A stretch of 23,304 nucleotides of DNA from DATJFH01 sp035495815 (GCA_035495815.1 DATJFH010000071.1:1-23304); one strand, 5' to 3'. Shown: positions 13,882-22,989, numbered from the stretch's first letter. Numbers and translations are program-made. The notes: generated from the letters alone by a model not told the origin.

Positions 13882-14740
13882 ATGACGCGCACCTTCACGC
13901 TGCTTGCCCTACTCGCCGGATCTCTGGCCGCTCAGGATCCGGCCGCCGACGCCGCCCGGGCCAAGACGAATCAGTCGACAATCTGGGTCAACCGGCCGAA
14001 GCCGGCCAACTGCCCGCCGGAGTGACGCACCATACCTACTTCAGCGGCTCGATGAAGCATGACGTGGGCTACTGCATCTATCTGCCGCCCGACTACTTGA
14101 CGGCCACGGCGGCGCGCTACCCGGTGATCTACAATCTGCACGGGGCGGGCGGGAACGAGCTGCACGGCTTCGAGGAAGCGCAGATACTCGACCGCGGGAT
14201 CCGCTCGGGCAAATTTCCGCCCATGATCCTGGTGATGCCGAACGGCGGCAAGGCGACGCTCTACAAAGATTCCCATGACGGCAAGTTCATGGGCGAGACC
14301 ACGATCGTCAAGGAGCTGATTCCCCACATCGACAAGAGCTACCGCACCATCGCCGCGCGGCACGGGCGCTGCATCGAAGGCTTCTCCATGGGCGGCCGCG
14401 GTTCGACGCGGCTGGCGATGAAGTATCCGGACATGTTCTGCTCGCTATTCAATCAGTCCGGCAACGTGGTGCACGTGGCCACAGTTATCCGAACGCCTAC
14501 CTGGGTCCCGACAAGAAGCGCTACATCGACAACGACGCCTACCCTGCTGCTGACGAAAAACCTCGACCGGATCAAAGGGCGCCTGCGCATCCAGATGTGG
14601 TGCGGCACGCAGGATCCGGGCCACCTGCCGACGGTTCGCGAATTCCATCAGGCGCTGCTGGCGGCGGGGGTCGACCACACGTATATGGAGATCGAGGGGC
14701 TGGCGCACAAGCGCACCGAGATGGTCGCGCGGTATCATAC
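13882..14740 (+). pseudogene. Exported esterase (esterase D / feruloyl-esterase-like), frameshifted
   Basis: The parts of an exported alpha/beta-hydrolase are present but in three frames. The signal peptide (MTRTFTLLALLAGSLAAQ, from the ATG at 13882) is in one frame, which ends at TGA 14023-14025. The body is one base off: KHDVGYCIYLPPDY, the oxyanion block NLHGAGGNELHGF, nucleophile elbow EGFSMGGRGS, acid GTQDPGH and the histidine in GLAHKRTE. Between about 14480 and 14545 the sensible reading (YPNAYLGPDKKRYIDNDAY) is in the third frame, after which the body frame returns. At least three frame changes are therefore needed. An intact relative would be a periplasmic carboxylesterase acting on acyl or feruloyl esters. 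The C-terminus runs in frame into unrelated methyltransferase sequence at about 14740. I judge it decayed, although the catalytic triad residues survive. Confidence 0.75.
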
Positions 14741-15008
14741 GAAGGATAAGACACTTCGGGAAATCCATCGGGTTCTCAAAACGGAGGGATGTCTCCACCT
14801 GCTGGATTTCGGAGGGCCGGAGGGTGGCGGCGGTAATGCGCTGTCCCGCTGGATCCAATCGCGCCATCGCCTGAAGGAAAATTCCGAGGCGCGAGTGCTT
14901 GGAAGCATGGCGAACGCCGGATTTCCCGATCCCAGGTTGGTTGACCGCCGAACCGTTCTGTCGGGGCTCCTGAAAGCGGTTTTTTACCGGGCAGCTGTGC
15001 GGGCGTAA
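14741..15008 (+). pseudogene. C-terminal remnant of a SAM-dependent methyltransferase
   Basis: From about 14741 the frame of the esterase body continues as LREIHRVLKTEGCLHLLDF, which is the beta5-region signature of class I methyltransferases (REIxRVLKPGGxLxLxDF). It is followed by the family-like ENSEARVLGSMANAGF and a final strand ending at the stop 15006-15008. The SAM-binding N-terminal half with its glycine-rich motif is absent, so this is only the last 90 or so residues of such an enzyme. The gene cannot work as a methyltransferase. The join to the esterase is abrupt, which points to a deletion or recombination event. Confidence 0.7.
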
Positions 15009-15033
15009 CGAAACACATGAGAGCGAAACCGTC

Positions 15034-15074
15034 CGGAACCTGCTGCCTGATACTGCCCCGAGCAGCAGGTTCCG
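15034..15074. terminator. 13-bp perfect inverted repeat after the methyltransferase remnant
   Basis: CGGAACCTGCTGC (15034-15046) and GCAGCAGGTTCCG (15062-15074) are exact inverse complements with a 15-base spacer, starting 25 bases after the stop at 15008. It would form a very stable RNA hairpin. No T-run follows on either strand, so it may be a terminator without a tail or the trace of a mobile element. Confidence 0.45.
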
Positions 15075-15474
15075 CCGGCGCCGCGATCTTCGGTTCGGCC
15101 TTGCGCCGCACACCGGGGGGGGAGAACTCGGGATCTGCCGGATTTTGCCGACCGGCCAAAGCGGCATCCCGAGCCGGTTCGGGGCAGCTTTGCTATTCAC
15201 TCCTCCCAGGTCCAGCTCAACCAGACGTCAAGCAGGCGAGCCAGCAGGATGGACGAGCCAGGCGCTTGCGCCCGAGCCGAATCTCGAAGCGGGCGATACC
15301 CGCGTCGGCCGGCGGGCCGGTCACGATCTCACTCGCTTAGTCGGCGCAGCAGGTAGAACCGCCGCTCGGGAGTCCGAAGAGTATTGTCGATCCGATATCG
15401 AAAAAGATATGCCTGAGGACCCGAAGATCACTTGCAGGGGCTGGACGGTCAGCGGTGTTCAGTGAGGACGTGAT
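15075..15474. other. 400-base interval without a recognisable gene
   Basis: Short open frames exist on both strands but none has a ribosome site, a family motif or a consistent coding pattern. Stretches such as the minus-strand frame ARFEIRLGRKRL near 15280 look like possible fragments but are too short to place. Together with the broken genes on its left, the interval looks like decayed coding DNA. Confidence 0.4.
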
Positions 15475-15678
15475 CTAGCCGCGAGGCATTTGCAGCAGAT
15501 TGCCGCGCATTTCCCGCCGCGCTTTCGATGCCGGAGGGAAACCGAAGGCGGCCGCAGCCGGACGAGGTTCCCGGATCTGTCTGCGGATGAGCTGCTCGAA
15601 GAGCTCATTCACCATCAGATCGCTCTGGCCGGGGCGTTCGACCGGTTCGGCCGCGAAGTTTCCACAAACTGAATTCAT
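15475..15678 (-). CDS. Small unrecognised protein, 67 residues
   Basis: The minus-strand frame begins at ATG (complement of 15676-15678), with a good ribosome site AAAGGGAGAAAGA directly upstream; the GGGAG core is at ideal spacing. The product has no signal peptide or membrane segment. The first half is acidic and helical (PVERPGQSDLMVNELFEQLIRRQI), the second proline- and alanine-rich with several basic residues. No family is recognised. It sits in an otherwise gene-poor zone, 190 bases downstream of the RNase R stop and in the same direction. The strong ribosome site is the main argument; a plus-strand open frame across the same bases has no such site. Confidence 0.4.
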   Translation of the reverse strand: MNSVCGNFAAEPVERPGQSDLMVNELFEQLIRRQIREPRPAAAAFGFPPASKARREMRGNLLQMPRG

Positions 15679-15748
15679 TCTTTCTCCCTTTCAAAAAGGT
15701 AGTGAGTTCAAGTCCCACTGCGTATCAAGCAATTGGGGGGCCACGGTC

Positions 15749-15770
15749 AAATGTTCCAAAAAAAACATTT
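15749..15770. terminator. AT-rich hairpin with A/T tract downstream of RNase R
   Basis: AAATGTT (15749-15755) and AACATTT (15764-15770) are inverse complements around a short A-rich loop. On the minus strand the loop reads as a run of T, so it lies about 100 bases after the RNase R stop and could mark the end of that transcript. The stem is AT-rich and therefore weak. Confidence 0.3.
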
Positions 15771-15867
15771 TTAAGCGGTTGGCGCGGTCCCAAGGGCAGT
15801 CGTGTCTACCGAATTGGCACAGGTGTAAAGAGCCGTCGTCAATGTTTTGGACAGGGAGAGAGTGCGG

Positions 15868-18141
15868 TCAACGGCGCTTCTTCCTCGGGCGCTCCGGTTC
15901 AAGGATGGAGAACTGCAGCTTTCGCTCGGCCGCGTCGATCCGGTCGAGGCAGACGCGGACGCGGTCTCCGATCGAGAATTCGCGGCGGGTATGGGATCCG
16001 ATGATCTTGCGCACGTTTTCGTGGAAGGCATAGCGATCGGCGGGGAGCGTGTCGATCGGAATCAGCCCTTCGACGAAGAGATCCTCGAGTTCGACGAACA
16101 GTCCGAATCGGGTGACGCTGATGACCAGCGCGTTGAAATTGTCACCGACGCGGTCGATCATGAATTTCACCTTCTTCCATTCGACCAGCTCGCGCTCGGC
16201 ATCGGCTGCCCGGCGCTCGGATTGGGAGCACTCTTCGGCCGTGACGCGTAGCGCGGTCTCGGGGATGGCGGACTTCGAATCGAGCAGAGCCGTGAGCAGG
16301 CGGTGGACGATCAGGTCCGGATAGCGGCGGATCGGCGACGTGAAATGCGTATAGGTTTTCGTCGCCAGAGCGAAATGTCCGGCGTTATCGACGCTGTAGC
16401 GAGCCTGCTTGAGCGAGCGCAGCATCAGAAAGTTCAGGATCCGCTCTTCAGGCTTCCCTTCCAACTTGGCGATCAGCTTCTGATAATCTCTGGCCGTGGC
16501 GGCGAACGAGGAATCCGCCAGGGCGATCTCCTTGCGCGCCTTTCGTCCGTCGCGGCTTTTATCGGCGTAAGCGAATTTCTTGACCGGTACGCCCCCCAGC
16601 GAGTAGCCGAACTGCTTGGCCGATTCCTCGAATTCCATCACCCGTTTGGGATCGGGCGTCTCGTGAATGCGGTAGATGGTGGGAATGCCCGCGGACTCGA
16701 GGCGCGCGGCGACCGCTTCATTGGCTGCCAGCATGAACTCCTCGATGATGCGGTGCGCGATGTTGCGGGGCGAGCGGGTGACGCCCGTCATGGCCCCGAA
16801 CTGGTCGAACTCGATCAGCGGCTCGGGAAGATCGAAGTCGATGGACCCGCGGCGCTGACGCTTGCGGTTGAGGATCATCGCCAGCTCGCGCATCTGCTCG
16901 AAGCGGGAGACGAGCGGACTGTAGCGGCGCCGCAACCCTTCGTCGCCTTCGAGCAGCAGGTGGACATCCGTATACGTCATGCGCTCGACGCTGCGGATCA
17001 CGCCGCGTGTGAACTCCTGGCCGACCAGGTCGCCCCGGTGATCGAATTCGAGCAGGGCGGACAGCGCCAGCCGGTCGACGTGGGGATTGAGCGAGCAGAT
17101 GCCGGTCGAAAGCTCGAAGGGGAGCATGGGGACGGCGCGATCTGGAAAATAAACGCTGGTCCCGCGCAGACGCGCTTCGAGATCAATGGGCGTGCCGGGC
17201 CTCACGTAGTGGCTGACATCGGCGATATGGACATGCAGGGCGAAGTTCCCGCCGGGCAGCGCGTCCACCCACACCGCGTCATCGAAGTCGCGGGCGGTCT
17301 CCCCGTCGATTGTCACCACGTCCAAACCGCGAAAGTCCCGGCGGCCTTCGATCTCCCAGCCTGTGATGACAGCTGCTACGCTCTGAGCCTGCTCGACCGC
17401 CTCGGGCGGGAACCGGTGCGGCAGGTGGTGCTTGCGGATCATGATCTCGACGTCCACGCCGAAATCATCCGGGCGGCCCAGAATCTCGATCACCCGTCCC
17501 ACGGCGGATTGATCGCGATCGGGATATTCGAGCAGCTCGACGTTAACGATAAGGCCGTCCATTTGTGTAACATCGCTGATCGCGATAGGCTCGACGCCGA
17601 CCCGATCGATGGATTTGCCCGCGGGCGGGATCTCCATGCCCTCGGGGATTTCGATCCACTCGTGAATGCGCTCGTCATGGGGCGCGACGAAAGATCCCCG
17701 GCGCCGGATGCGGAACTCGCCGACCACGGTGGGATGGGCGCGGGAGAGCACCTTCAGGATCTCGCCGTCCGCTCTGCCGTCGTGCTCGATGCGGGCGATA
17801 CGGATGAGGACGCGGTCGCCGTGCATGGCGCGGCGCGCGGAAGCGGCCGGTATGTAAACGTCGCCCTTAATGCCCTCGATGAGACGATCGGGGGTGACGA
17901 AGCCATAGCCGTCGCGATGCATGTGGATGCGCCCGGCCGCAAATTCGCGGGTGAGAGCGGTGACTAGGTACTGGCCGGCGCGCACTTCGATCAGGTCGCC
18001 GCGGCTGGACAAGCGGTCGAGCATGGATTCCAGTTCGGTGCGGGAACCGGCCTTGACTCCCAATTCACGGACCAGCTGTTTGAAGCTGCCCCGGCCATGA
18101 GGGAGGCGGCTGATGTGCGCCAGTAGCGTGGCGTCCGTCAT
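15868..18141 (-). CDS. rnr: Ribonuclease R (RNB-family 3'-5' exoribonuclease)
   Basis: The 757-residue protein follows the RNase R plan. An N-terminal winged-helix region (about 1-65) is followed by cold-shock OB domains (about 70-240, with GRIHMHRDGYGFV). The RNB catalytic domain starts near 272 and contains TIDGETARDFDDAV (277-290, with the metal-binding aspartates 279, 285, 287 and 288), ADVSHYVRPGTPID, RGTSVYFPDRAVPMLP and ICSLNP. HFTSPIRRYPDLIVHR lies in the later RNB part. A C-terminal S1 domain (about 665-750, VISVTRFGLFVELEDLFVEG) ends in a short basic tail (RPRKKRR). It degrades structured RNA processively in the cytoplasm. AGGA stands seven bases before the ATG. The gene starts 83 bases downstream of the receptor gene and in the same direction, without evidence of coupling. 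Confidence 0.96.
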   Translation of the reverse strand: MTDATLLAHISRLPHGRGSFKQLVRELGVKAGSRTELESMLDRLSSRGDLIEVRAGQYLVTALTREFAAGRIHMHRDGYGFVTPDRLIEGIKGDVYIPAASARRAMHGDRVLIRIARIEHDGRADGEILKVLSRAHPTVVGEFRIRRRGSFVAPHDERIHEWIEIPEGMEIPPAGKSIDRVGVEPIAISDVTQMDGLIVNVELLEYPDRDQSAVGRVIEILGRPDDFGVDVEIMIRKHHLPHRFPPEAVEQAQSVAAVITGWEIEGRRDFRGLDVVTIDGETARDFDDAVWVDALPGGNFALHVHIADVSHYVRPGTPIDLEARLRGTSVYFPDRAVPMLPFELSTGICSLNPHVDRLALSALLEFDHRGDLVGQEFTRGVIRSVERMTYTDVHLLLEGDEGLRRRYSPLVSRFEQMRELAMILNRKRQRRGSIDFDLPEPLIEFDQFGAMTGVTRSPRNIAHRIIEEFMLAANEAVAARLESAGIPTIYRIHETPDPKRVMEFEESAKQFGYSLGGVPVKKFAYADKSRDGRKARKEIALADSSFAATARDYQKLIAKLEGKPEERILNFLMLRSLKQARYSVDNAGHFALATKTYTHFTSPIRRYPDLIVHRLLTALLDSKSAIPETALRVTAEECSQSERRAADAERELVEWKKVKFMIDRVGDNFNALVISVTRFGLFVELEDLFVEGLIPIDTLPADRYAFHENVRKIIGSHTRREFSIGDRVRVCLDRIDAAERKLQFSILEPERPRKKRR

Positions 18142-18224
18142 ACTTCAATCCTAAATGAGAGGAGGCGGCGGAGCTGAGGTTGGTTCCTGGGCCCGGCAGT
18201 CAGAAGGGCCGGTCCCCGCCACCT

Positions 18225-21200
18225 TCAGAAGATCAGCTTCAGCGCCAGTTGAATCACGCGCGGTGAGCCGCCTACCAGGACTCGCCCGAAATTCAGGTTG
18301 TTGAGGCTCACGGTAGGATTGCCCAGATTCGGGTGGTTCAGGGAGTTGTACGCTTCACCGCGGAACTGAATCTTCCATGCCTCGTGCAGCGTAAAATTCT
18401 TGAACAGGGAGAGGTCGACCGAGATGTTCCCGGGCGACCGGATAATGTTGCGGCCCGCGTTGCCGAAGGTCCCGGGCGCGTTTTGCACGAAGGCCGCGGT
18501 ATTGAACCACTGCTCCTGCGGATCGGCCCCCGCCGGACGCGTGCTGTCCCCGATCACGTCCGGGTGGTCCAGATTGTTCGCCGAAAGCGAGTTGTCGCGG
18601 CCGGAGACCACCCGGAGCGGCAGCCCGCTGCGCAGCGACGCAATGGCATTCGTCTGCCAGCCGTTGAAAACGCCGCGCACGAGACGTGTGGAGCCCTGGA
18701 TGCCCGGCAGGCTGTACACAATCGCGAACTTGGCGTTGTGCGTCACATCGATGTCGGACGGCGCGCGGTCGATGTTCGGGTTGAACGGATTGCGCACCAC
18801 GCTGTTATTGGCCACCGATGTGCTTACGTTGTCGATCGCCTTGCCCCAGACATAATTCGCCAGGAGCGTGAGGCCGCGAGCGGCGCGTCGGCGCGCCTGA
18901 ATCTGCAGGCTATGGTAGTTTGCGAAACCGAAGGGGCTGCGGGTGATCAACTGGCTGTAGCCGGGATAAAGACGCCGGCTCTCCTGATTGGCGACGGTGG
19001 CCCCGGGCCCGTAGACAGCGGGACTGACCAGTACGTCGCCCAGCAGCTTGACCGCGTGATTTCCGACGTAACTGACCGTCAGAACCACGCTGCCCGGCAG
19101 CGCCTGCTCCACCGCGAGGTTCCAGTTCTGCAGATACCCGCTGCGGATGGTGGGATCGATGATCTGGCCGCTGATGGGGAAGGTAAATTTGATGTCGGCC
19201 AGTGATTTCGGCGCGCGATACGGATACGGGCTTCCTCCCGGATAGCCAATATAAGGATTGACAATGCTGGTCACCAGATCCGTCCGGGAGACCAGCAGGG
19301 CGTAGGGCTGAACCTCGGTGGCCTTGGCGAAAACGCTGTCCTGAATGGTTTTGAAAAAGATTCCGTATCCGCCCCGCAGGACTGTGCGCCCGGTGTGAAA
19401 AACATCCCACGCAGCCCCTACGCGGGGCGCGAAATTGTTCCAGTCTTTGCGGACCAGTGACGCGGGATAATCGCCGTCTCCGGGCAGGACAATTCCCGCC
19501 GGCGCCACCGGCGAAACCGTGGACCGGAATCCCGGAAGAAAACCGACCAGGCGGTCGCGATCCGTACCGTCGCGGTCGATGGGCGGCAGCCACGGCTCCC
19601 AGCGCAGGCCGAGGTTGAGCGTCAGGCCGCGCGAGATCTTCCAATCGTCCTGGATCCAGGGATGGTAGCGGTTCTCGTGCAGGCGGTTACTCTTGCCGGA
19701 ATTTTGCGTGAAGGCGGAAGGCATGGACAAAAACGCGTCCGCCAGCGCGATGCCCGAACCGCGGATGGCGGGGGAGCTGGTGCGGCTGCCGTTGAAAGTG
19801 AAATCGCCCTCGAATCCCGAGGCGTCGAGCTGATAGTCGTTGTTCCGCTCCAGATCCGCGCCGAACTGGATTACGTGGCCCCCGCGCGTGTAATACCCCG
19901 ATACGCGGTAATCCTGCGTCTGGGGCTGCTGGGTAAGGGCGCCGCCCGAAAACAGTTGAAAGAAGCCGGTGACGTTGAAGCGGACTCCTTCCTTCGCCGG
20001 GTCGGCGACTTCTCTCGCCAGCGGATATTGCACTCCGGCTTCCCGCAGAGTCAACTGCCTGCGCGGAAACTGATCGCGGAAGAATCGGGCATAGGTTGCG
20101 GTCACCGTCATCACGAACGAGGGGGTAAACGTGTGAGTGTCCCTGACGGTAAGAGAGCGATTATAAAAAAAGTTGTCGCCGAAAATTCCGGGAACCGAGT
20201 TGGTGTCTCGCTGGAAATTGTAGCGATCGTGAAAATAGCGGCCGCTGATCTGATTCTTGGGAGAAAAAAGGTGGTCGATCTTGATCACGCCCTGATCGTC
20301 GTCCTTGTCGGCGGGCGCTGGAAACACGAACCGGTTGCCGTCGTTGGGCAGGGGCACAGCCTTATCCATCAGCTTGAGGACGATCGGATCGAGCCTGGAG
20401 GACGGAATGATATTGCCCGGGAATGGCGCGCCGCTTGCCGGATCCACCACGGGGTTCGCCGGACGGGAAGAAAAATCGCCCGTGCGTTGCTCGGCGCTGG
20501 GAGGCGTCAGCACCTTCAGGACGGGGGAGGCGCGCTCGCGGGTAGCCTGATAGGAGCCGAAGAAGAACGTACGGTTGCGGCGGATCGGACCACCAATTGT
20601 CCCCCCATATTGGCTTCGTTTGAACGGAGCGACGCTGCGCGAGACCACATCGGAGGCGTTGAACTTCTCGTTGCGCAGAAACTCGAACAGCACGCCGTGA
20701 AACTGGTTCGTGCCTGACCGCGTGGAGAGCTCCACCACCGCGCCCCCGCCGGAGTTCCGGGCGCTATACGTGGAAGACTGCACCGTGAATTCCTGCAGCG
20801 TATCCGGGTTCGGCAGCACCGGCGCGGAGCCGAACCAGGCGTTGGTATTCTTCCCTCCGTCGAGGCGATAATTGTTGTCGTCCGAGCGGGCGCCGTTCAC
20901 GGCGACACCCTGGTTGTCCTGCTGCCCGGTGGTGGTCTGGACATTCGTCAGCAGCGCGCCGGGCGTGAGAACCACCAGCTGCAGAGGATTCCGGCCGTCC
21001 AGCGGGAGATCCTCCATCTGGCGGGTATCGACGGAGGTCTGCACCGAGGACGTGGTGGACTGGACCAGCGCGGCCGCGCCGGTGACCTCAATCGACTCCG
21101 CGACCGCGCCCAGCTCCATATGAATCGCAACGTCGATCGTTTGGGCCGTCAACAGTTCGATGCCGCTGCGCACCAATGTCTTGAGTCCCGGGCTGGAGAC

Positions 21201-21440
21201 CGTGACTGAATACTTCCCGATAGGAATCTCAGGGAAACGAAAGAGCCCCTCCCCGTTGGTGCGGGTCTCCTGCTTGATGCCGGTATCCGTGTTCGTAATG
21301 AGCACGCTCGCTCCGGCGATGACACTACCTGCCGGATCCAAAACGGACCCGGTGATCCGGCCGGTTGCCTGAGCGAACACGACCGGGGCCAGACACATGG
21401 AAACGCCTGCGGCAAGCAGAGTCAGAGAGCGAGCGGACAT
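18225..21440 (-). CDS. TonB-dependent receptor with carboxypeptidase-like regulatory domain
   Basis: From the ATG at 21438-21440 the protein has 1,071 residues. A signal peptide (MSARSLTLLAAGVSMCLAPVVFAQ) leads into a carboxypeptidase-D regulatory-like beta-sandwich (about 27-110: GRITGSVLDPAGSVIAGASV, RTNGEGLFRFPEIPIGKYSV). The plug follows (about 120-235: DLPLDGRNPLQLVVLTPG, NGARSDDNNYRLDGG, GAVVELSTRSGTNQFHG), then a long beta-barrel ending in LALKLIF with the terminal Phe used for outer-membrane assembly. This is the Oar/acidobacterial receptor type, thought to bind or import large substrates; the ligand is unknown. AGAGGA (complement of 21449-21454), eight bases before this ATG, decides the start over an ATG 11 codons upstream. 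The divergent sulfatase gene lies 97 bases away, suggesting shared control and perhaps a sulfated glycan substrate. Confidence 0.93.
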   Translation of the reverse strand: MSARSLTLLAAGVSMCLAPVVFAQATGRITGSVLDPAGSVIAGASVLITNTDTGIKQETRTNGEGLFRFPEIPIGKYSVTVSSPGLKTLVRSGIELLTAQTIDVAIHMELGAVAESIEVTGAAALVQSTTSSVQTSVDTRQMEDLPLDGRNPLQLVVLTPGALLTNVQTTTGQQDNQGVAVNGARSDDNNYRLDGGKNTNAWFGSAPVLPNPDTLQEFTVQSSTYSARNSGGGAVVELSTRSGTNQFHGVLFEFLRNEKFNASDVVSRSVAPFKRSQYGGTIGGPIRRNRTFFFGSYQATRERASPVLKVLTPPSAEQRTGDFSSRPANPVVDPASGAPFPGNIIPSSRLDPIVLKLMDKAVPLPNDGNRFVFPAPADKDDDQGVIKIDHLFSPKNQISGRYFHDRYNFQRDTNSVPGIFGDNFFYNRSLTVRDTHTFTPSFVMTVTATYARFFRDQFPRRQLTLREAGVQYPLAREVADPAKEGVRFNVTGFFQLFSGGALTQQPQTQDYRVSGYYTRGGHVIQFGADLERNNDYQLDASGFEGDFTFNGSRTSSPAIRGSGIALADAFLSMPSAFTQNSGKSNRLHENRYHPWIQDDWKISRGLTLNLGLRWEPWLPPIDRDGTDRDRLVGFLPGFRSTVSPVAPAGIVLPGDGDYPASLVRKDWNNFAPRVGAAWDVFHTGRTVLRGGYGIFFKTIQDSVFAKATEVQPYALLVSRTDLVTSIVNPYIGYPGGSPYPYRAPKSLADIKFTFPISGQIIDPTIRSGYLQNWNLAVEQALPGSVVLTVSYVGNHAVKLLGDVLVSPAVYGPGATVANQESRRLYPGYSQLITRSPFGFANYHSLQIQARRRAARGLTLLANYVWGKAIDNVSTSVANNSVVRNPFNPNIDRAPSDIDVTHNAKFAIVYSLPGIQGSTRLVRGVFNGWQTNAIASLRSGLPLRVVSGRDNSLSANNLDHPDVIGDSTRPAGADPQEQWFNTAAFVQNAPGTFGNAGRNIIRSPGNISVDLSLFKNFTLHEAWKIQFRGEAYNSLNHPNLGNPTVSLNNLNFGRVLVGGSPRVIQLALKLIF

Positions 21441-21537
21441 CGACGGGATCCTCTGGATGTTACTGGTTATCATAGGCGCCGGAGCGTGTCAAACCGGCAG
21501 CGACTGCTTCTCGCGAGCTTGATATGCTGGAGGACCG

Positions 21538-22926
21538 ATGCCCTCTCTCACCAGGCGTAGCTTCGCCGCCGGAGGCTTGGCGCTGGCGGCGCCGCGCACC
21601 CGCCCCAACATCTTGTTGCTCATGACCGATCAGCAGTCGATCTCGGCGCTGAGCGCGGCGGGCAGCCCATATCTGCGAACTCCGCATTTCGACCGCCTGG
21701 CCGAGCAGGGGACGCGATTCGCGAACTCCTGGTGCGCGTCGCCGGTCTGTTCGCCCTCGCGCTCCGCTATCGTCAGCGGCTGTTATCCCACGCGCACGGG
21801 CGTCGTCTATAATGGCGATCCGTACAAGCCGGAGGTCCCTTGCCTGGGAGAGATCTTTGAAGCGGCCGGCTACGAGACCGCCTGGGCGGGCAAGTGGCAT
21901 CTGCCCGGTCCTTTTCCCGGAGCGTATACGGACGATTCGCCGCAGCCGCATCGGGCTCGCGGATTCGAGTTCCTGCCATTCAAAATGCAGAGCCGGTCGG
22001 AGATCGCATACGGCGACTTCACCGACGATCCGATCGCCCGGGCGGCCGCCGACTTCTTGCGGCGTCCGCATTCGAAGCCCTTCCTGCTGGCCGTTTCGAT
22101 TCACAACCCGCACGACATCTGCTACTGGGTGATGGACAAGCTCCCGCCCCACCACCCGGCCCGCGCGGAGTTCGGCGTAGCACCGGATAAACTCCCCCCG
22201 CTGCCGGGCAACCACCTGCCCGGGCCCCAGGAGCCGGAATTTATCGGAATGTGCCGCCGCCGCGACCACTACGGAGAGGAGAACACCTACACGCCCAAAT
22301 GGGACGAGCTTCGCTGGAGGCGGTATCTCTATGGCTACTACCGCATGACCGAGCGCGCTGACGCGTCGCTCGGGCTGGTTCTCCAGACCCTCAGGAGCCA
22401 GGGGCTCGACGATAACACGATCGTCATGCTCACCAGCGACCACGGGGAAGGGATGGCGGCCCACCGTTGGGTCGTAAAGCTGATGCTATGGCAGGAAGTG
22501 GTGTCCGTCCCGATGATCTGGCGCTGGCCGGGCAAAATTCCGGCGGATCGCGTGGAGAAGCGATCGCTGGTTTCGGGGATTGATATCGTCCCGACGCTGT
22601 GCGACCTGGCAGAGATTCAGCCGCCGCGGGTTCAGCACGGCGACAGTCTGGCTCCGGCATTGCGTGGCGGCCGCCCATTGAAGCGTGAGAGTCTTTTCGC
22701 CCAACTGGCGCCCGACACGAAAGATCACTCCCTGCAGGGCAGGGCTGTTCGAACCGGGAAGTACAAATACATCCGCTTCTCGACGGGCGGCAATCCCGAG
22801 CTCTTTCACGACCTGGAAGCCGATCCCGGCGAAACGCGCAATCTGGCGAAAGATCCTTCGCACGCAGCGAGAATGAGCAAGCACCGCCAGCTGCTCGATG
22901 ACTGGACCAAGAAAACGGAAACCTAG
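21538..22926 (+). CDS. Tat-exported sulfatase (arylsulfatase family)
   Basis: The 462-residue protein starts with a twin-arginine signal (SLTRRSFAAGGLALAAP). PNILLLMTDQQ (23-33) holds the first metal-binding aspartate. CSPSR (71-75) is the Cys-type C-x-P-S-R site, whose cysteine is oxidised to formylglycine, followed by SAIVSGCYPTRTG. GKWH (118-121), HNPHD and TSDHGEGMAAH (299-309, metal ligands D301/H302) complete the active site, and PELFHDLEADPGETRNL closes the protein. It hydrolyses sulfate esters, probably in the periplasm. A formylglycine-generating enzyme must be encoded elsewhere. GGAGG (21529-21533) stands four bases before the ATG. The receptor gene diverges upstream. The family also contains phosphonate and other hydrolases, so the natural substrate is open. 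Confidence 0.93.
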   Translation: MPSLTRRSFAAGGLALAAPRTRPNILLLMTDQQSISALSAAGSPYLRTPHFDRLAEQGTRFANSWCASPVCSPSRSAIVSGCYPTRTGVVYNGDPYKPEVPCLGEIFEAAGYETAWAGKWHLPGPFPGAYTDDSPQPHRARGFEFLPFKMQSRSEIAYGDFTDDPIARAAADFLRRPHSKPFLLAVSIHNPHDICYWVMDKLPPHHPARAEFGVAPDKLPPLPGNHLPGPQEPEFIGMCRRRDHYGEENTYTPKWDELRWRRYLYGYYRMTERADASLGLVLQTLRSQGLDDNTIVMLTSDHGEGMAAHRWVVKLMLWQEVVSVPMIWRWPGKIPADRVEKRSLVSGIDIVPTLCDLAEIQPPRVQHGDSLAPALRGGRPLKRESLFAQLAPDTKDHSLQGRAVRTGKYKYIRFSTGGNPELFHDLEADPGETRNLAKDPSHAARMSKHRQLLDDWTKKTET

Positions 22927-22989
22927 ACCAGCCTCGAAAATACCCGCCTGCCGGTCATCGATTCATCTATTTCAATCATCGGGTTTAGA

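Noticed and set aside
13491..15008. A single 505-residue protein from 13491 to 15008
   Set aside because: Its first part is an out-of-frame shadow of the cytochrome gene and its remainder joins two unrelated families with frame changes, so it is not one natural protein.
16303..17967. 554-residue plus-strand open frame across the RNase R gene
   Set aside because: It lies entirely antisense to RNase R, which has all family motifs. The frame has no recognisable motif and reflects GC-rich third-position bias.
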